DNA of 64,000 nucleotides from Tretioscincus oriximinensis. Its lineage: Eukaryota; Chordata; Lepidosauria; Squamata; Gymnophthalmidae. The notes below the pieces were generated by a model, which was not told where the DNA came from, made no database searches, and saw only the letters and a list, made by a program, of their open reading frames with translations. Positions 23,206 through 35,429 of this stretch are shown in pieces; the first letter of the stretch is position 1, and every line of letters starts with the position of its first letter. The stretch spans positions 489,176 to 553,175 of the forward strand of contig JAJVDF010000002.1 of NCBI GenBank assembly GCA_022410635.1, given 5' to 3'. Position numbers and translations under genes: made by a program.

Positions 23206-23861
23206 TGTGAATCTCTTTTCCCTGCTCACAGATTCTCCCAGCTTGGTTGTTCAAACAGTTTTTTTAACTTGTCACAGGCCCCCCCAAGGGTGCTTGTTTA
23301 CAAGCCTTGTCGAGTCTCATTCTCCCGATATTGTGAAGCTGCTGTCTTAATTTAGCCAGCCAAAATCATACCTGCAGAGGCCAATGAAAGTGAAGCATGG
23401 CAAAAATCTCTCTGCAGTTCTCATTCCAAAGTTCAGCACATTGGGTCAACCCTTGAAATTTCCTGAAGAGGAGGAAAAAACAGATCTAGCCAAAGAAGGA
23501 ACAGGATGATGAATGGCATTTCAGCAACCCAAGAAAGATGTGATTGTGCCCAGATGCCTGCCAAGAACTTATGCAACCACAACAATATTCTTTTCATTCT
23601 AAGAAAACAGGTAATAGCTTCTCCACAGAGTAGGCAGGCAGTGAGTGTATGGTGAGGGTCCTACTGGCCATTTGCCAAAGATCAAACCTTCAACATNGTT
23701 ACAATGGATGATGTCACTTTCTTACATGCCTGGATGCCCCTTTAAAGTTCAGTCTCAATATGCAAACGAAGTAAAAAAGCAATAAATTACAGATAACCAT
23801 TGACTGTACGAGCAAACCTTGCTAGTAAATTGGAAACTTGTAAAGTGGGAGCCCCCAGAAG

Positions 23862-24446
23862 AAAGGGTTGCCACCTGTCCCATATTATAAGGGATGTCCC
23901 GTATTTCAGGTCAAAATTAAGCGTCCGGTATTATGAGTCAAGTATCCCGTATTCCTCGCAGGATGCAGGCAATGGCGGCATTTGACTTCCGGGTCCGACC
24001 TGGTGCACATTGCCGGCTGCTGTTGAGCAGCAGAGGCGGAGCTTCAGCTAAGGGATTAAAAAGCAGCTTCACACTGTCAGCTGAGTTGTTTGCCCAGAAG
24101 ACGAGCATTGGAGAGCTTATTCTTTGCAGCCGCTCGTGTTTGTTGCGCCCACCATTTTTGGGCGCAAATTCAGGCAGGTAATTTTTTCTTTCCTTTTAAG
24201 TCGCGGCTTTGTCGTAGCTGAGGACCCCACAAAAGCCTTTATCAAGGCTCCTTTTCACTTAGAACCCTGTCTGGCTCTGTCAAATTTCTTTGTGCCTTAC
24301 TATTACCTTTAGCTGTCCATTAATTAGTATCACATTTAACTAAAAATCCCCTTTTGAGGGTTTTTTTAGTGNCCCGTATTTTGGAGAAATGTCCTTATTT
24401 TTAAGAGCATGTCCCTTATTTCACTTATCAGAAAGGGTCAACCCTA
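23862..24446. mobile_element. DNA transposon, ~585 bp, promoter-like interior
   Basis: Ends AAAGGGTTGCC and GGTCAACCCTA are inverted, with CCCGTATT/AATACGGG motifs repeated near both ends. CCAGAAG flanks both sides (23855-23861 and 24447-24453), and 7 of 8 bases match if taken as an 8-bp duplication, which would fit hAT. The interior (23965-24180) is GC-richer, ending in a CAGGCAG|GTAATT splice-donor-like site on the plus strand. That could be the 5' exon of an autonomous parent element. Confidence 0.65.
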
Positions 24447-24639
24447 CCAGAAGTGGTATCTTTTTGAGCACCCAGCATTTGGACCACCTAAAGATGACGG
24501 CTGGTAAAGTGGGCTGGAAAAAGATGTTACCCCATAATCTATCTAGGCCTTCAAAATGCACTTCTGTCTCAACCACCCAGCCATGGTCAACCTATGGTTG
24601 ACATTCATGCAGTTTTCTTGGCAGTGATAATACAGAGAT

Positions 24640-24725
24640 GGTTTGCCACTAGGACTGGGGAAGGGATGGGAATTAAAGCTTCTGCTTTCAAAGCAGTTTC
24701 TTCTACCACTGAGCTACAACTGAGC
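24640..24725 (-). mobile_element. S3 tRNA-like SINE fragment
   Basis: ATTAAAGCTTCTGCTTTCAA and TACCACTGAGCTACAACTGA form a tRNA-like box pair in reverse. Confidence 0.5.
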
Positions 24726-24739
24726 AATTCCTAATCTTG

Positions 24740-25285
24740 GAAATATAGTCTGTGTGCATGTCAATGCAGACACCAAAATACCCCATCATGCACATTGCTC
24801 TTTCTTTTGAAGCCTAACCTACTCTTAAAGAGTTGTGAGGATCAAAGAGAAGGAAGCGAATAATTGCTTTCCCATCTGAGACTTCTGCAAGAAGATAAAA
24901 TGCAAAATACACAGGTACACACCAGATCAAGCACATTATTCAACCATTACCCTGATGTCATGGATTCCAGCATTGCTGAGTTAAAGCCATCATGACCATT
25001 GGTAAAGAATAATGAAACCCATTCATTCGAAGTGCAACATATTAACTGTTCCAGAGTACTACAGTGATGGTCATCAAATAAATTCCACGCTGGAACCAAC
25101 ATGTTGCACCACACATGCTGGACTATCAGGACTTGCAATATCTTAGGGTGTGTGGGTAAATAATTTCAATGTTCCCAAGACTATGAAATTACCCCAGATA
25201 TCTGTGGCAACCCCAATATAATTCTGGGTTAGTGGAGTAAAAATCTGCTACATCACTATAATGGAAAACCTGGCAATCACACTGT
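24740..25285. other. No recognised feature
   Basis: Intronic sequence. Confidence 0.45.
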
Positions 25286-25289
25286 GAAA

Positions 25290-25582
25290 GCTGTAAATGG
25301 CGTAGTCGCTAAGAGTTGGTCTTTCATCCGAGAGATCCGATTGCAAGGTCCTATGTCGGACGTGGAGAAAGGTGAGCTCCCTCTACTGGTCTTCAGCTCT
25401 AGCCAACTCAGCTTTTCAAAAGAAAGTAGATTTGCAGTCTATAATTCAATTAGATAAATTAGTCCCACCATTAACCTTGTGGGAAAGATAGAACAGATGT
25501 AAGCCTATTCTTGTAAACTGCTCTGAGTTCCTTCTGGTGAGAAGGGTGGGGTATAAAAATCAGATTCCTCTTCTTTAGGACA
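25290..25582 (+). mobile_element. S2 SINE, near full length
   Basis: The head 'tcgctaagagttggtctttc', the body CTCTAGCCAACTCAGCTTTT and the tail core GGGTGGGGTATAAAAATCAG end in CTTCTT. Confidence 0.8.
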
Positions 25583-26319
25583 TTCTTCTTCTTACATACT
25601 GCTATCTGGTATCTCTTCGTAAGTTTCTTTCTCTTGCAAAACACCTTTGTTCAGCAATTGTACCAGGGGAGAGGGCGGAGAATTTTGCAAGAGAAATAAT
25701 CCCACACATAAATACCAGTCAAAGGTAATTGCTCGGTATTTTGCCAAGAATGTCTCCTGCCACCTGGCAGGGATAGTGAGAGGCAATTCTTGGGATCTAA
25801 ACACGACCCAATTTTTTCTCTCATCATTTGGAAGCACCTCCATATACCCCCCAGATACAACTGTCAAAGAGAACTCATTTAATCTATTAACCGCAACACC
25901 TCCAAGCCTCAGATGAAGGACAGCTATTTCCTCATTCAAGTCTGTTGCTCAATGATAGAACAAAATTACATGGAAAGCAGGGGGCACCAACACGGCACTC
26001 AACTATTCCCGACAAGTGGACGAAAGNAAATCCCTTCTGTATCTCTGCCCACAAGGTCAGCTTGGAATTAGCCACAACTCAGTAGTCCCCAACAACAACA
26101 AAATTCTGTCTCTTCACAACTGCATCTGACATTATAGAAGACTTTGGCAACACCGGCAGTTTCCGGGCACTATGCCAGCTTTGTACCTGACCTGCCAGAG
26201 TTCACCTTCAAATGTCTGCTGTGGGGAATACAGCTACCTGTAGAACGTTGTGGCCATCAGGACTGTATACCTCAGCATCGAAGCTGTATCCAGAAGACCT
26301 CCAGCAACAGAACATTTTG

Positions 26320-26470
26320 AAGTAGAGCCAGTTTGGTGTAGTGGTTGAGTGTTGGACTCGTATCTGGTAGTCTCAATTCCCCACTCCTCCATGAAAGCCA
26401 GCTGGGTGGCCTTGGGCCAGTCACAGTTCTTTGAACTCTCTCAGCCCCACCTACTCCACAGGGTAGTCCC
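26320..26470 (+). mobile_element. S1 SINE, plus orientation
   Basis: The tRNA-like head is clear: TTGGTGTAGTGGTTGAGTGT (A box) and CAATTCCCCACTCC (decayed B box), then CAGCTGGGTGGCCTTGGGCC and the body. A 165-codon reverse open frame across it is not a gene. Confidence 0.85.
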
Positions 26471-26890
26471 CCACTGGAACCAAGTCTCTTCTCTGCATGA
26501 GATACAGCTATGAAACGGGGCAAGAGTACCCCAGACCTGGATCTGGAACCCAGGAACATTTTGCTATGTTTTGGAACACAGACTGGTTCTGGAACAATTT
26601 CCAAGAACTTTGACAAATTTCCTCCCCCTGCAGCTTTGAGGCTATGAAATATTGTGTTTCCCATCTTTGGCCTGAGGCAGGTGGTCCTTATGCAGACAAC
26701 CACTAGCACATGGCACATCACTCTTCCCAACCCAGAGGAACCACCTAGAGGGAGGCCCCAAGCACTCACACATTGGGAGGAATAGAAACAAATTGAATAT
26801 GACTCACAAGAGCAGAAAAACTGTGCTCATTCTCCACCTGGTCTAGTATTCTCTTTTCACAACAGCAAAATACTATTGTTCTACTGGCAG

Positions 26891-29250
26891 AACATAAAAA
26901 CATAAGAAGAGCCTTAATGGATCAGGNCACAGCCCATCTAGTCCAGCATTCTGTCTCACACGGAGGCCCACCAGATGCACCTGGGCAGTCTGAACAGAAG
27001 GCAAAATATGCACAGTTCATGACTCCCTGCAAATGGTATTTCAGGAGTCCTGCCTGTTGCTCCATCCCGGAGGCAGCATCCAGACATCCATCCCAGTACC
27101 CATTTATACCCTTGGTGTCCATAAACCTGTCTAGTCCTGTCTTGAAACTATCCAAGCTGTTAGGTACCACTACCACTTCAGGAATTAAATTCCACAGGCA
27201 GATGACCCTCTGGATGAAAAAATACTTTCCTTTGTCTGTTCTCATTTTTCTACCCAAGAGTTTTAAGGAGTGCCCTCTGGTCCTTGTGTTGTGTGATAGA
27301 GAAAACATTTTTTCTCTATTCACACTGTCCATCCATCATGATTTTGTACACTTCAATCAGATCACCTCTCAAACGTCGCCTTTCGAGGCTGAAGAGGCCA
27401 AGACGTTGCAGTCTGACTTCATAAGGGAGGTGCTCCAGACCCTTGATCATTCTTGTTCCCCTTTTCTGCACCTTCTGTAGTTCCACAATATCCCTCTTGA
27501 GATGTGGTGACAAGAATTGAACACAGTATTCCAAATGTGGCCTCACCACAGATTTATAAAGAGGCAAAACAACATTTGCTGACTTGTTTTCGATTCCTTT
27601 CCTAATTATCCCCAACATGGAATTTGCCTTTTTTGCAGCTGCTGCACACTGGGTTGACATTTTCATTGAATTGTCCACTAACACCCCAAGATCCTTTTCT
27701 TGCTCGGTCACAGAAAGCTTGGTTCCCATCAGGTGGTAGGAGTATTTTGGGTTCTTTGCCCCAATATGCATGACCTTGCACTTGCTTAAGTTGAAGTGCA
27801 TTTGCCACTTTGATGCCCACTCACCCAATTTCAATAAATCACTATGGAGTACTTTACAATCGTTTTCGGTTTTCACTACCCTGAACAATTTAGTGTCGTC
27901 AGCAAACTTGGCTACTTCACTATTTACCTCGGCATCCAGATCGTTTATAAATATATTGAAAAGCAAAGATCCCAGTACAGACCCCTGGGGTATCCCACTT
28001 CTTACCGCTTTCCACTCAAAGAACTGTCCATTTCTTACTACCATCTGTTTCCGATCCAGGACAAAGTCTGTCCTCTTATACCATTGAGTGTGGAGCTTTT
28101 TTAGAAGCCTTTGATGAGGGACTATCAAAAATCTTCTGAAAATCTAGATAGACAATATCAACTGGATCCCCTTTATCTACATGTTTGTTAACACTCTCAA
28201 AGAATTCTAGCAAGTTAGGAAGGCATTATTTACTTTTGCAGAAGCCATGCTGAGTTTCCAAAATTGTATTTACAAACAATTTCCACNCTTTTTGAAGGGA
28301 CTGGACTTTTCTCACTTTCCCTTTTAGTTTTCTTTTTACCATTTTCCTCATTTTGGGAAAATTTCNTTTGTGAAAGTTGAAGGTTTCTGTGTTAGAACTG
28401 CTTAACAATTTTCTATCCACGTTCAAGTTGAACGTTATTGTACTGTGGTCACTGTTTCCTATGGGATCAGTTACAGTTACATCTTGTATCAGGTCCTGTT
28501 CATTACTAAGGACTAAATCCAGGATTCGCTTGTCCCTGGTTGGTTCTAAAACTACCTGCTCTAGGAAGCAATCAGTTAGCATGTTTAAGAATTTTATTTC
28601 TTTTTCATGAGTTAGACAAGAGTTTGCCCAATCATTGTGTGGATAGTTGAAGTCTCCCATTATTACTACCCTTCCCTTTTTGGAAGCTTCAATGACCTCA
28701 TGTTCCAAATGAGTATCACTTTCAGGTGTTTGGTTAGGAGATCAGTAGCATACTCCCAATATTCAGGCTTGTTTTCTGACCTGATAATGTTATCCACAGT
28801 GCTTCTGTGGATGGGTCTGTTTTACTTGGAAATTCCAGGTCATAGGATTCAATCTCTTCTTTAACATACAAGGCTACACCACCACCAGGTCTCCCTGTCC
28901 TATCTTTTCTGTATAGTTTGTAACCTGGGATTACTGTATCCCATTGGTTTTCTTCTGTCCACCCCGTTTTAGTTATGCCAATAATATCGACATTATTGTT
29001 TTTCACTAAGCATTCCAACTCCCCTATTTTTGCTCGGAGGCTTCTGGCATTTGCATACAGGCATTTATATGCCCTTCTCTGGTGCAGGTTTGGCCCCATA
29101 TATTTGTGAGAAACCAGTTTGCTCATTACAGCTTTTTAATTGAATATTACATCCGGGTTCCCCCTCCAATACTATATTATCAGCATAATTCTGTGCCTCA
29201 GCAACTGCATTTACATTTACACTATCTCAAACCAGATGCTGCCCAGCTCC
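26891..29250 (-). mobile_element. CR1-type LINE, ORF2 with endonuclease and reverse transcriptase remains
   Basis: The longest LINE here. Read on the minus strand, the 5' part holds the start of the endonuclease (YANARSLRAKIGELECLV, GYKLYRKDRTGRPGGGVALY) and, after a frame break, GDFNYPHNDW and GNSDHSTITF, the catalytic motifs of APE-type endonuclease. The 3' part holds GIPQGSVLGSLLFNIFINDL, FADDTKLF (catalytic Asp pair) and the thumb through MHFNLSKCKVMHIG. Sequence around 28260-28310 joins the linker straight to QHGFCKSK, so the N-terminal RT block is deleted. Frameshifts remain. The 3' UTR ends near 26891. A CR1 copy at 32205-32535 retains the segment missing here. Confidence 0.95.
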
Positions 29251-29299
29251 TGAGCACAAAAACACTGGGATCAAGAAATAAATATACTGCTCAATGTAA

Positions 29300-29838
<539 letters not shown>

Positions 29839-30491
29839 CACGGTACCCTTGTAGCTTGAAGAATCACAATAGCTAAGGAAGAAGGAAATAAAACTTCAAA
29901 CTCTAATACCTCTTATATTTGTTCCCGCCTTCTGTACTTTGCCTTTCTTCCCACAAGAATCATTATTCTCTTTCCCTTTTGATTCTCACAATAACTCTAT
30001 TGTATGCATTAGTTTTGCTATTCCAAGAGCTGTGAGGAGTTGTGGATTTGAAAGGGCTTTGTCTATGGTGACCTCTGGTTGTGGAATAGCTTTCCTATGG
30101 GTGCCAACTTGAAGTGGTTTTCTGTGTCTGGTTAAAACACACTTCTTTAACCAAACCTCTGATTCATAATTTCTTCCCAATGTAGTTTTGCGAGAGGTAT
30201 ATGGGAAAAAAGACTCTTTCTCCAAGGTATCAAGACAACGAACACCTGGGTAAAAAACTGGAAGTGTTTAATAGATTTCGGTGTTAGCCATCTCCATCAT
30301 GTAATTATTAGATATTCACTACAGCTTATGGTAGGAGGGAGGGTCTATCGTTCTTTTTTTCCTTTCTGTAATTCTTTTCTCTTTTTTTCAATAATTAATA
30401 AATATATTGCCAATGCANTTTTGCCAGGGCAGGTGGACTACAATCATAATAAATAATAACAACACTGGTGATGATAATGATGACAGCTAGA

Positions 30492-30829
30492 CCAGCGGCG
30501 GCTGGGGCAGTTTGGGGCTGGGTGTGGTGCTGGGGTAGGTTCCTCCAGCCTTGGCAAAGTTAGGAAAGCGGCTGGAAGGAGGCACATTCAGGCACTTACC
30601 GGTCTCTNTCTGTCTGCAAGTTGAATGTCAATACAAAATGGCACCTTTACGGAAACTGAGAAAAAGACTGTAGCCTGGTTCAGAGATTGGCAACCCCTTT
30701 TGCCAATTAAAAAAGCTGCCTGGAGCTTTTGATTTGTTGGCAGCTCCTCTATGAAAGGAGATTTTATAATTGATTTTAATCTTTTGAGTGTTCGCCGAAC
30801 CCCACGAACACAGTGGCCAGCCGCCACTG
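30492..30829. mobile_element. hAT-type MITE, 338 bp
   Basis: Ends CAGCGGCGGCTGG and CCAGCCGCCACTG are inverted. An exact 8-bp duplication AGCTAGAC flanks them (30484-30491 and 30830-30837). The minus strand carries a strong donor-like CCG|GTAAGTG near 30598. Confidence 0.9.
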
Positions 30830-30959
30830 AGCTAGACGGAAATTCAGTGACTACCCCAAGGTCCACAATGTGTTTCAACACATTCTCTGCTTCACTATAG
30901 ACAAGACCCCAAGCCAACTTCCTGTAGCAGCAAAAATGTTTCCTGTTGGCAGACTGAGC

Positions 30960-31025
30960 GCAGATTGGCTGAGGAAGTATCCCCCTGACCAGGACTAGCA
31001 GCAGTNCAGGTTGGGAAATGTAGTC
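30960..31025 (-). promoter_or_regulatory. Possible promoter motifs upstream of TRMT61A (weaker candidate)
   Basis: On the minus strand ACTACATTTCCC (31024-31013), similar to ZNF143/STAF sites, is followed 43 bp downstream by AGCCAATC (30970-30963), a CCAAT box. It lies ~1.1 kb upstream of the first coding exon. No donor site of good quality follows, so this is weak. Confidence 0.2.
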
Positions 31026-31029
31026 TGCA

Positions 31030-32200
31030 GGGCAGCCCCCCCACAGGCTGGGAAGAAGAGGCTGCCTGCTATTTTGCCCAAGCCCGCCCTCAACACAACA
31101 ACACCTCCCTTTTCACTTTCTTCACATTTGGACTACTGATGTTGCTACTGTCACTTCATGTAGCTACTAGACACTTGTCATCATGAAAAAAAGGCATGGA
31201 AATGTAACTGATACTTATAAAGCCGGAAACGAAGATGAAAAAACAGGAGCTGGTTGTTTGTGATTGTTGACAACAGGCAACTGGTCTCTAACTGACTCTT
31301 TACATGATGCTGGTTCCACTTCCAGCTGCTAACTCAAAACTGCTCCTGTCTGTAGAAGGGAGGGATAATCAAGGACTTGAGTAAGTGGCATTTTTAAATT
31401 TTCTGTCCGATTCACTCAAGTCTAGCCCTTTTAGAGTGTCTGATGGAAGCCTCTGAGTGTTAGAATATTGTGGTCACAATAAAAGGATCATCGTTTTTTT
31501 ATTATTGGTAAGCAGAAGAAGAATAAGTTTCAGCCTGAAGGAGCAGAAACATTTTGAAAAAACAAACTCTCAAAATACTACTCAGAATCCAACTCTTGAT
31601 ATAAGCGTTCTCAATCCCCCTCAATGCCTTTAACCATTTAGCCTTTGCTTCAGATTCCCAATGCAATCACTATATGAAAGGAACAAAGTGTGAACAGTTC
31701 ATTCTGGAAAGTTAATTAAGTGCTGGGTACTTGCAGTCTGGTCTAATTAAATTCTATCTAACTGCTATTATGGACTAATTAGAATCTAAAACAAAAACAA
31801 GCAGGTCAATGAGATTAACGGACAGAAATATTAGCTAAAGTGACAATATTTCATCAGCTTCCTAAAATTTCTTTGCATCCACAGTATGGAAAAGCTTTGG
31901 ACTTTGCTGATAAGAAAAGCAAAAATATGGAAAACAGTTACAAGTTCAATAAACAATCATTGTTGTATTGTTAGGAAATAAGTACTCGAGGTTTAATTTA
32001 GTAAACAAAGAACTTAATATCAACACAAAATTTTAAAAGCAATACAAAAATCTATGTGACATCTGAAAGACAAGCATAACTGGTCCTCTAAAAACTAAAA
32101 ACTAAAAACATGGATATTTTGATCCACATATTTTGCTATAAATTAATTTAACAGTAGCATTAATCTGATTCTGCAATTGCAATGAAGAATTTTGTGCCAC
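31030..32200. other. No recognised feature
   Basis: Mostly AT-rich. Two TAATTA-containing near-repeats occur at 31741-31761 and 31773-31790. Confidence 0.45.
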
Positions 32201-32204
32201 ACCC

Positions 32205-32535
32205 AAAGACTGGAGGATAGCAAATGTAACACCAATCTTCAAAAAAGGATCCAGCACTGATCAAGGAAGTTAGAAACCTGTCAGCTTAACATCAGTTTCA
32301 GGTAAAGTAATGGAAACCATAATTAAGAATATAATTACTATGCACATGGAAGAATGTATTGCTGGAAGAAAAAAAACCCCAGCACAACTTTTGTAAAGGC
32401 AAATTATGCCTTACTAACATGATAGAAGTCTTTGAGTGTTTTAATAAACACATGGATAAAGATAACCCTGTTGATATTGTGTATCTGGATTTATAAAAGG
32501 CTTTTCATAAAGTTCTTAATTAAAGAGGACAGATT
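32205..32535 (+). mobile_element. CR1-type LINE, N-terminal RT fragment
   Basis: With stops, it translates to IANVTPIFKKGSSTD, LTSVSGKVMETIIKN, HNFCKGKLCLTNMIEVFECF and DNPVDIVYLDL-KAFHKVL. These are conserved RT blocks 1-3 of CR1 ORF2. Confidence 0.85.
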
Positions 32536-32724
32536 TTGGTTGCTAATTTGTTAAAAGACAGAAATCAGAGAGTGATAATAAATAGACAGTTCTCATGACA
32601 GAAAGAGGAAAGCAAAATAGAAATTTTGATGAACTTCTCTACTATCATCTATATGTCTGGATGAAAACAACATTCAGTTAAGATTATGTGAAACTCCAAT
32701 AAATTTCCCACCATTTAAAAGGAT

Positions 32725-33385
32725 TAGCTTCTGCACTTTAGCTGNTTTTCTCACCTAGTTAATCCCCAAACCACATTTACATGTCCTTTGTGAGCTCCTT
32801 TACTTACATAGTTTCCTATTAGTCTGTTCCTGAAGAAGTAGAGATTTCTATGAAAGCTCATGCTGCCTATCTTTCTCCTGGTAGTCAATTTCAGAGAAAT
32901 AGCCGTGTTAGTCTAGTAGAAAGTCCAGCAAAGGAGCTAGCAGCACTTTGAGACTAACTACAGAAAAGTGGGTGGCATAAGCTTTCGTAGACANGTCTAC
33001 TTCTTGAGCATCTGAAGAAGTAGACATGCCTACGAAAGCTTACGTCACCTACTTTTCTCAAGTTAGTCTCCAAGTGCTGCTAGCTCCTTTGCTAACTTTC
33101 TCCTGTTAGTCTCCAAGTGCTACAAGCTCCCTTCCTGAACTATCTAAGACTAACATAGTNTCTTCACCCGGGCCTTTTCGGGTTAGCTCCCCCATCAGAG
33201 GACCACATTTTAAATTCTTGTGTTTCTTTTATGGTTTTAATGTTGTGAAGGTCATGACGACCAGAATTTTTAACTTTTGTAAGCCGCCCTGGACACCTTC
33301 GGGGGGAAGGGCGGGGTAAAAATCTTTAAATAAATAAATAAATAAATAAATAAAATAACATGGCTATTCCTCTAAAATCCAATAA
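32725..33385. mobile_element. Penelope-like element 3' part with inverted tails, split by a LINE end
   Basis: A 3' region (CACATTTACATGTCCTTTGT) and a forward tail (32830-32880) are followed by a head-to-head pair (arms about 32927-33005 and 33010-33093). The last tail is interrupted: CTAAGACTAACATAG ... | ... AACATGGCTATTCCTCT. Confidence 0.7.
33152..33356 (+). mobile_element. L2-like LINE 3' end, nested
   Basis: TTGTAAGCCGCCCTGGACAC, GGGAAGGGCGGGGTAAAAAT and an (AAAT)7-type tail. It sits inside the Penelope-like tail; TAACAT flanks both sides. Confidence 0.7.
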
Positions 33386-33975
33386 ATAAGCTGCATATAG
33401 ATGTCCATAAAGACATCCATGTAGTCAACCAAGAGTCAGCCACAGTTCAGTGTACCAAACACAAAAGTACGAGTGTGAGCCTTAGGAAAAGGATGCATTT
33501 TGTCCTTCTAAGGAGGGAGGTCATGGTAAATGAGTTTAAACCTCCATTTTGGTCTTTAATTAAATGTTTAATGATTATTTAATTTTAGATACAGTCTGTT
33601 CTATCTGGTCATGTGACACATTTCTTCCAATAGGCTTGAGGCATTTAGAGTGATTTTTTTTTTAGTGAACCTGGAAAGGGCTTGGAACGAGCTAGATTTG
33701 TTACCCATTAAAATTAATGGGATCGTTTTTTCACGAGTTAGATTTTCGTTACAAGGTGCGGCAAATTGCCCTTTGGTTTGACATATCAGTAATCACGCCC
33801 AAGTCAGAGCAACCTCTGATTTGTTGAAAAAGTCAGATGAAAATGATCACTCACTCCACTCTTCAGCCCTTCTATTAAGCAATTCGTGCCCCTGCTCCCA
33901 ACAAAAAAACGTTCTTCCTGGGAGCAACTAAACCCTGCTACTGTTATGGATTTGTACTTCATGATAATAAAAAAA
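33365..33975. other. No recognised feature
   Basis: AT-rich intergenic sequence. Confidence 0.45.
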
Positions 33976-33979
33976 TAAC

Positions 33980-34052
33980 TGGATATTCCACAATAAAGCA
34001 TGGATATTCTGGAATAAATCCGTCCCCACAGCGCTTTATTGTGGAATATCCA
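33980..34052. repeat. FB-B fold-back element (copy 1)
   Basis: A perfect 20-bp inverted repeat (tggatattccacaataaagc at 33980-33999 and its complement at 34033-34052) has a loop that itself contains GGATATTCTGGAATAAATCC. A related copy is at 43590-43690. Confidence 0.75.
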
Positions 34053-34094
34053 ATTATAGTGCAATAAAAAAGTGATGTCGGGGTGCAGCCTCAG

Positions 34095-35280
34095 GCCCTC
34101 TCCCCACTGAGACTTATTCTGGGTTATATCTCAGTACAGAGTTTGGTCATCCACATGCCAGTGTAGGCTATGGCAGGCCCCATTCGGGGCCTGCCATAGC
34201 CTACACTAGCATGTAGATGGCAGGCTCCTATTCTGAAGTATAGCCAAGAAGNNNNNNNNNNNNNNNNNNNNNNNNNNNNNNNNNNNNNNNNNNNNNNNNN
34301 NNNNNNNNNNNNNNNNNNNNNNNNNNNNNNNNNNNNNNNNNNNNNNNNNNNNNNNNNNNNNNNNNNNNNNNNNNNNNNNNNNNNNNNNNNNNNNNNNNNN
34401 NNNNNNNNNNNNNNNNNNNNNNNNNNNNNNNNNNNNNNNNNNNNNNNNNNNNNNNNNNNNNNNNNNNNNNNNNNNNNNNNNNNNNNNNNNNNNNNNNNNN
34501 NNNNNNNNNNNNNNNNNNNNNNNNNNNNNNNNNNNNNNNNNNNNNNNNNNNNNNNNNNNNNNNNNNNNNNNNNNNNNNNNNNNNNNNNNNNNNNNNNNNN
34601 NNNNNNNNNNNNNNNNNNNNNNNNNNNNNNNNNNNNNNNNNNNNNNNNNNNNNNNNNNNNNNNNNNNNNNNNNNNNNNNNNNNNNNNNNNNNNNNNNNNN
34701 NNNNNNNNNNNNNNNNNNNNNNNNNNNNNNNNNNNNNNNNNNNNNNNNNNNNNNNNNNNNNNNNNNNNNNNNNNNNNNNNNNNNNNNNNNNNNNNNNNNN
34801 NNNNNNNNNNNNNNNNNNNNNNNNNNNNNNNNNNNNNNNNNNNNNNNNNNNNNNNNNNNNNNNNNNNNNNNNNNNNNNNNNNNNNNNNNNNNNNNNNNNN
34901 NNNNNNNNNNNNNNNNNNNNNNNNNNNNNNNNNNNNNNNNNNNNNNNNNNNNNNNNNNNNNNNNNNNNNNNNNNNNNNNNNNNNNNNNNNNNNNNNNNNN
35001 NNNNNNNNNNNNNNNNNNNNNNNNNNNNNNNNNNNNNNNNNNNNNNNNNNNNNNNNNNNNNNNNNNNNNNNNNNNNNNNNNNNNNNNNNNNNNNNNNNNN
35101 NNNNNNNNNNNNNNNNNNNNNNNNNNNNNNNNNNNNNNNNNNNNNNNNNNNNNNNNNNNNNNNNNNNNNNNNNNNNNNNNNNNNNNNNNNNNNACAGAGC
35201 TTGGTCATCCACATGCCAGTGTAGGCTATGGCAGGCTCCTATTCTGAAGTATAGCCAAGAAGAAGGCTCAGTGGGGACAG
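34095..35280. mobile_element. FB-A fold-back elements flanking an N block
   Basis: 34095-34251 is an FB-A unit: the left arm, then GGCCCCATTCGGGGCC at the centre and most of the right arm. It is cut by N at 34252-35193. After the block, 35194-35280 repeats FB-A arm sequence up to AAGGCTCAGTGGGGACAG. Both sides of the block thus belong to the same family. An open frame spanning the Ns is an artefact. Confidence 0.8.
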
Positions 35281-35429
35281 GACTCTGCCAAAGAAGGGAA
35301 GCCCACAGCCAGGCTTTGCCCAATGGGTTTTTCCAAGGCAGGCAGCCACAAGCTTCCTCCTGATTTCCCCATCTCTGCTACTTCACCTCCTTTCCCAAGG
35401 AAAGACAAAGGGATCTCTATTCCCACACA

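Noticed and set aside
26272..26769. 165-codon minus-strand open frame
   Set aside because: It overlaps a plus-strand S1 SINE and shows no protein family pattern.
27316..29126. Endonuclease/RT open frames as a host gene
   Set aside because: They are broken parts of one CR1 ORF2, with the CR1 3' end attached.
34124..35323. 399-codon minus-strand open frame
   Set aside because: Most of it is the N block; the rest is FB-A arm sequence.
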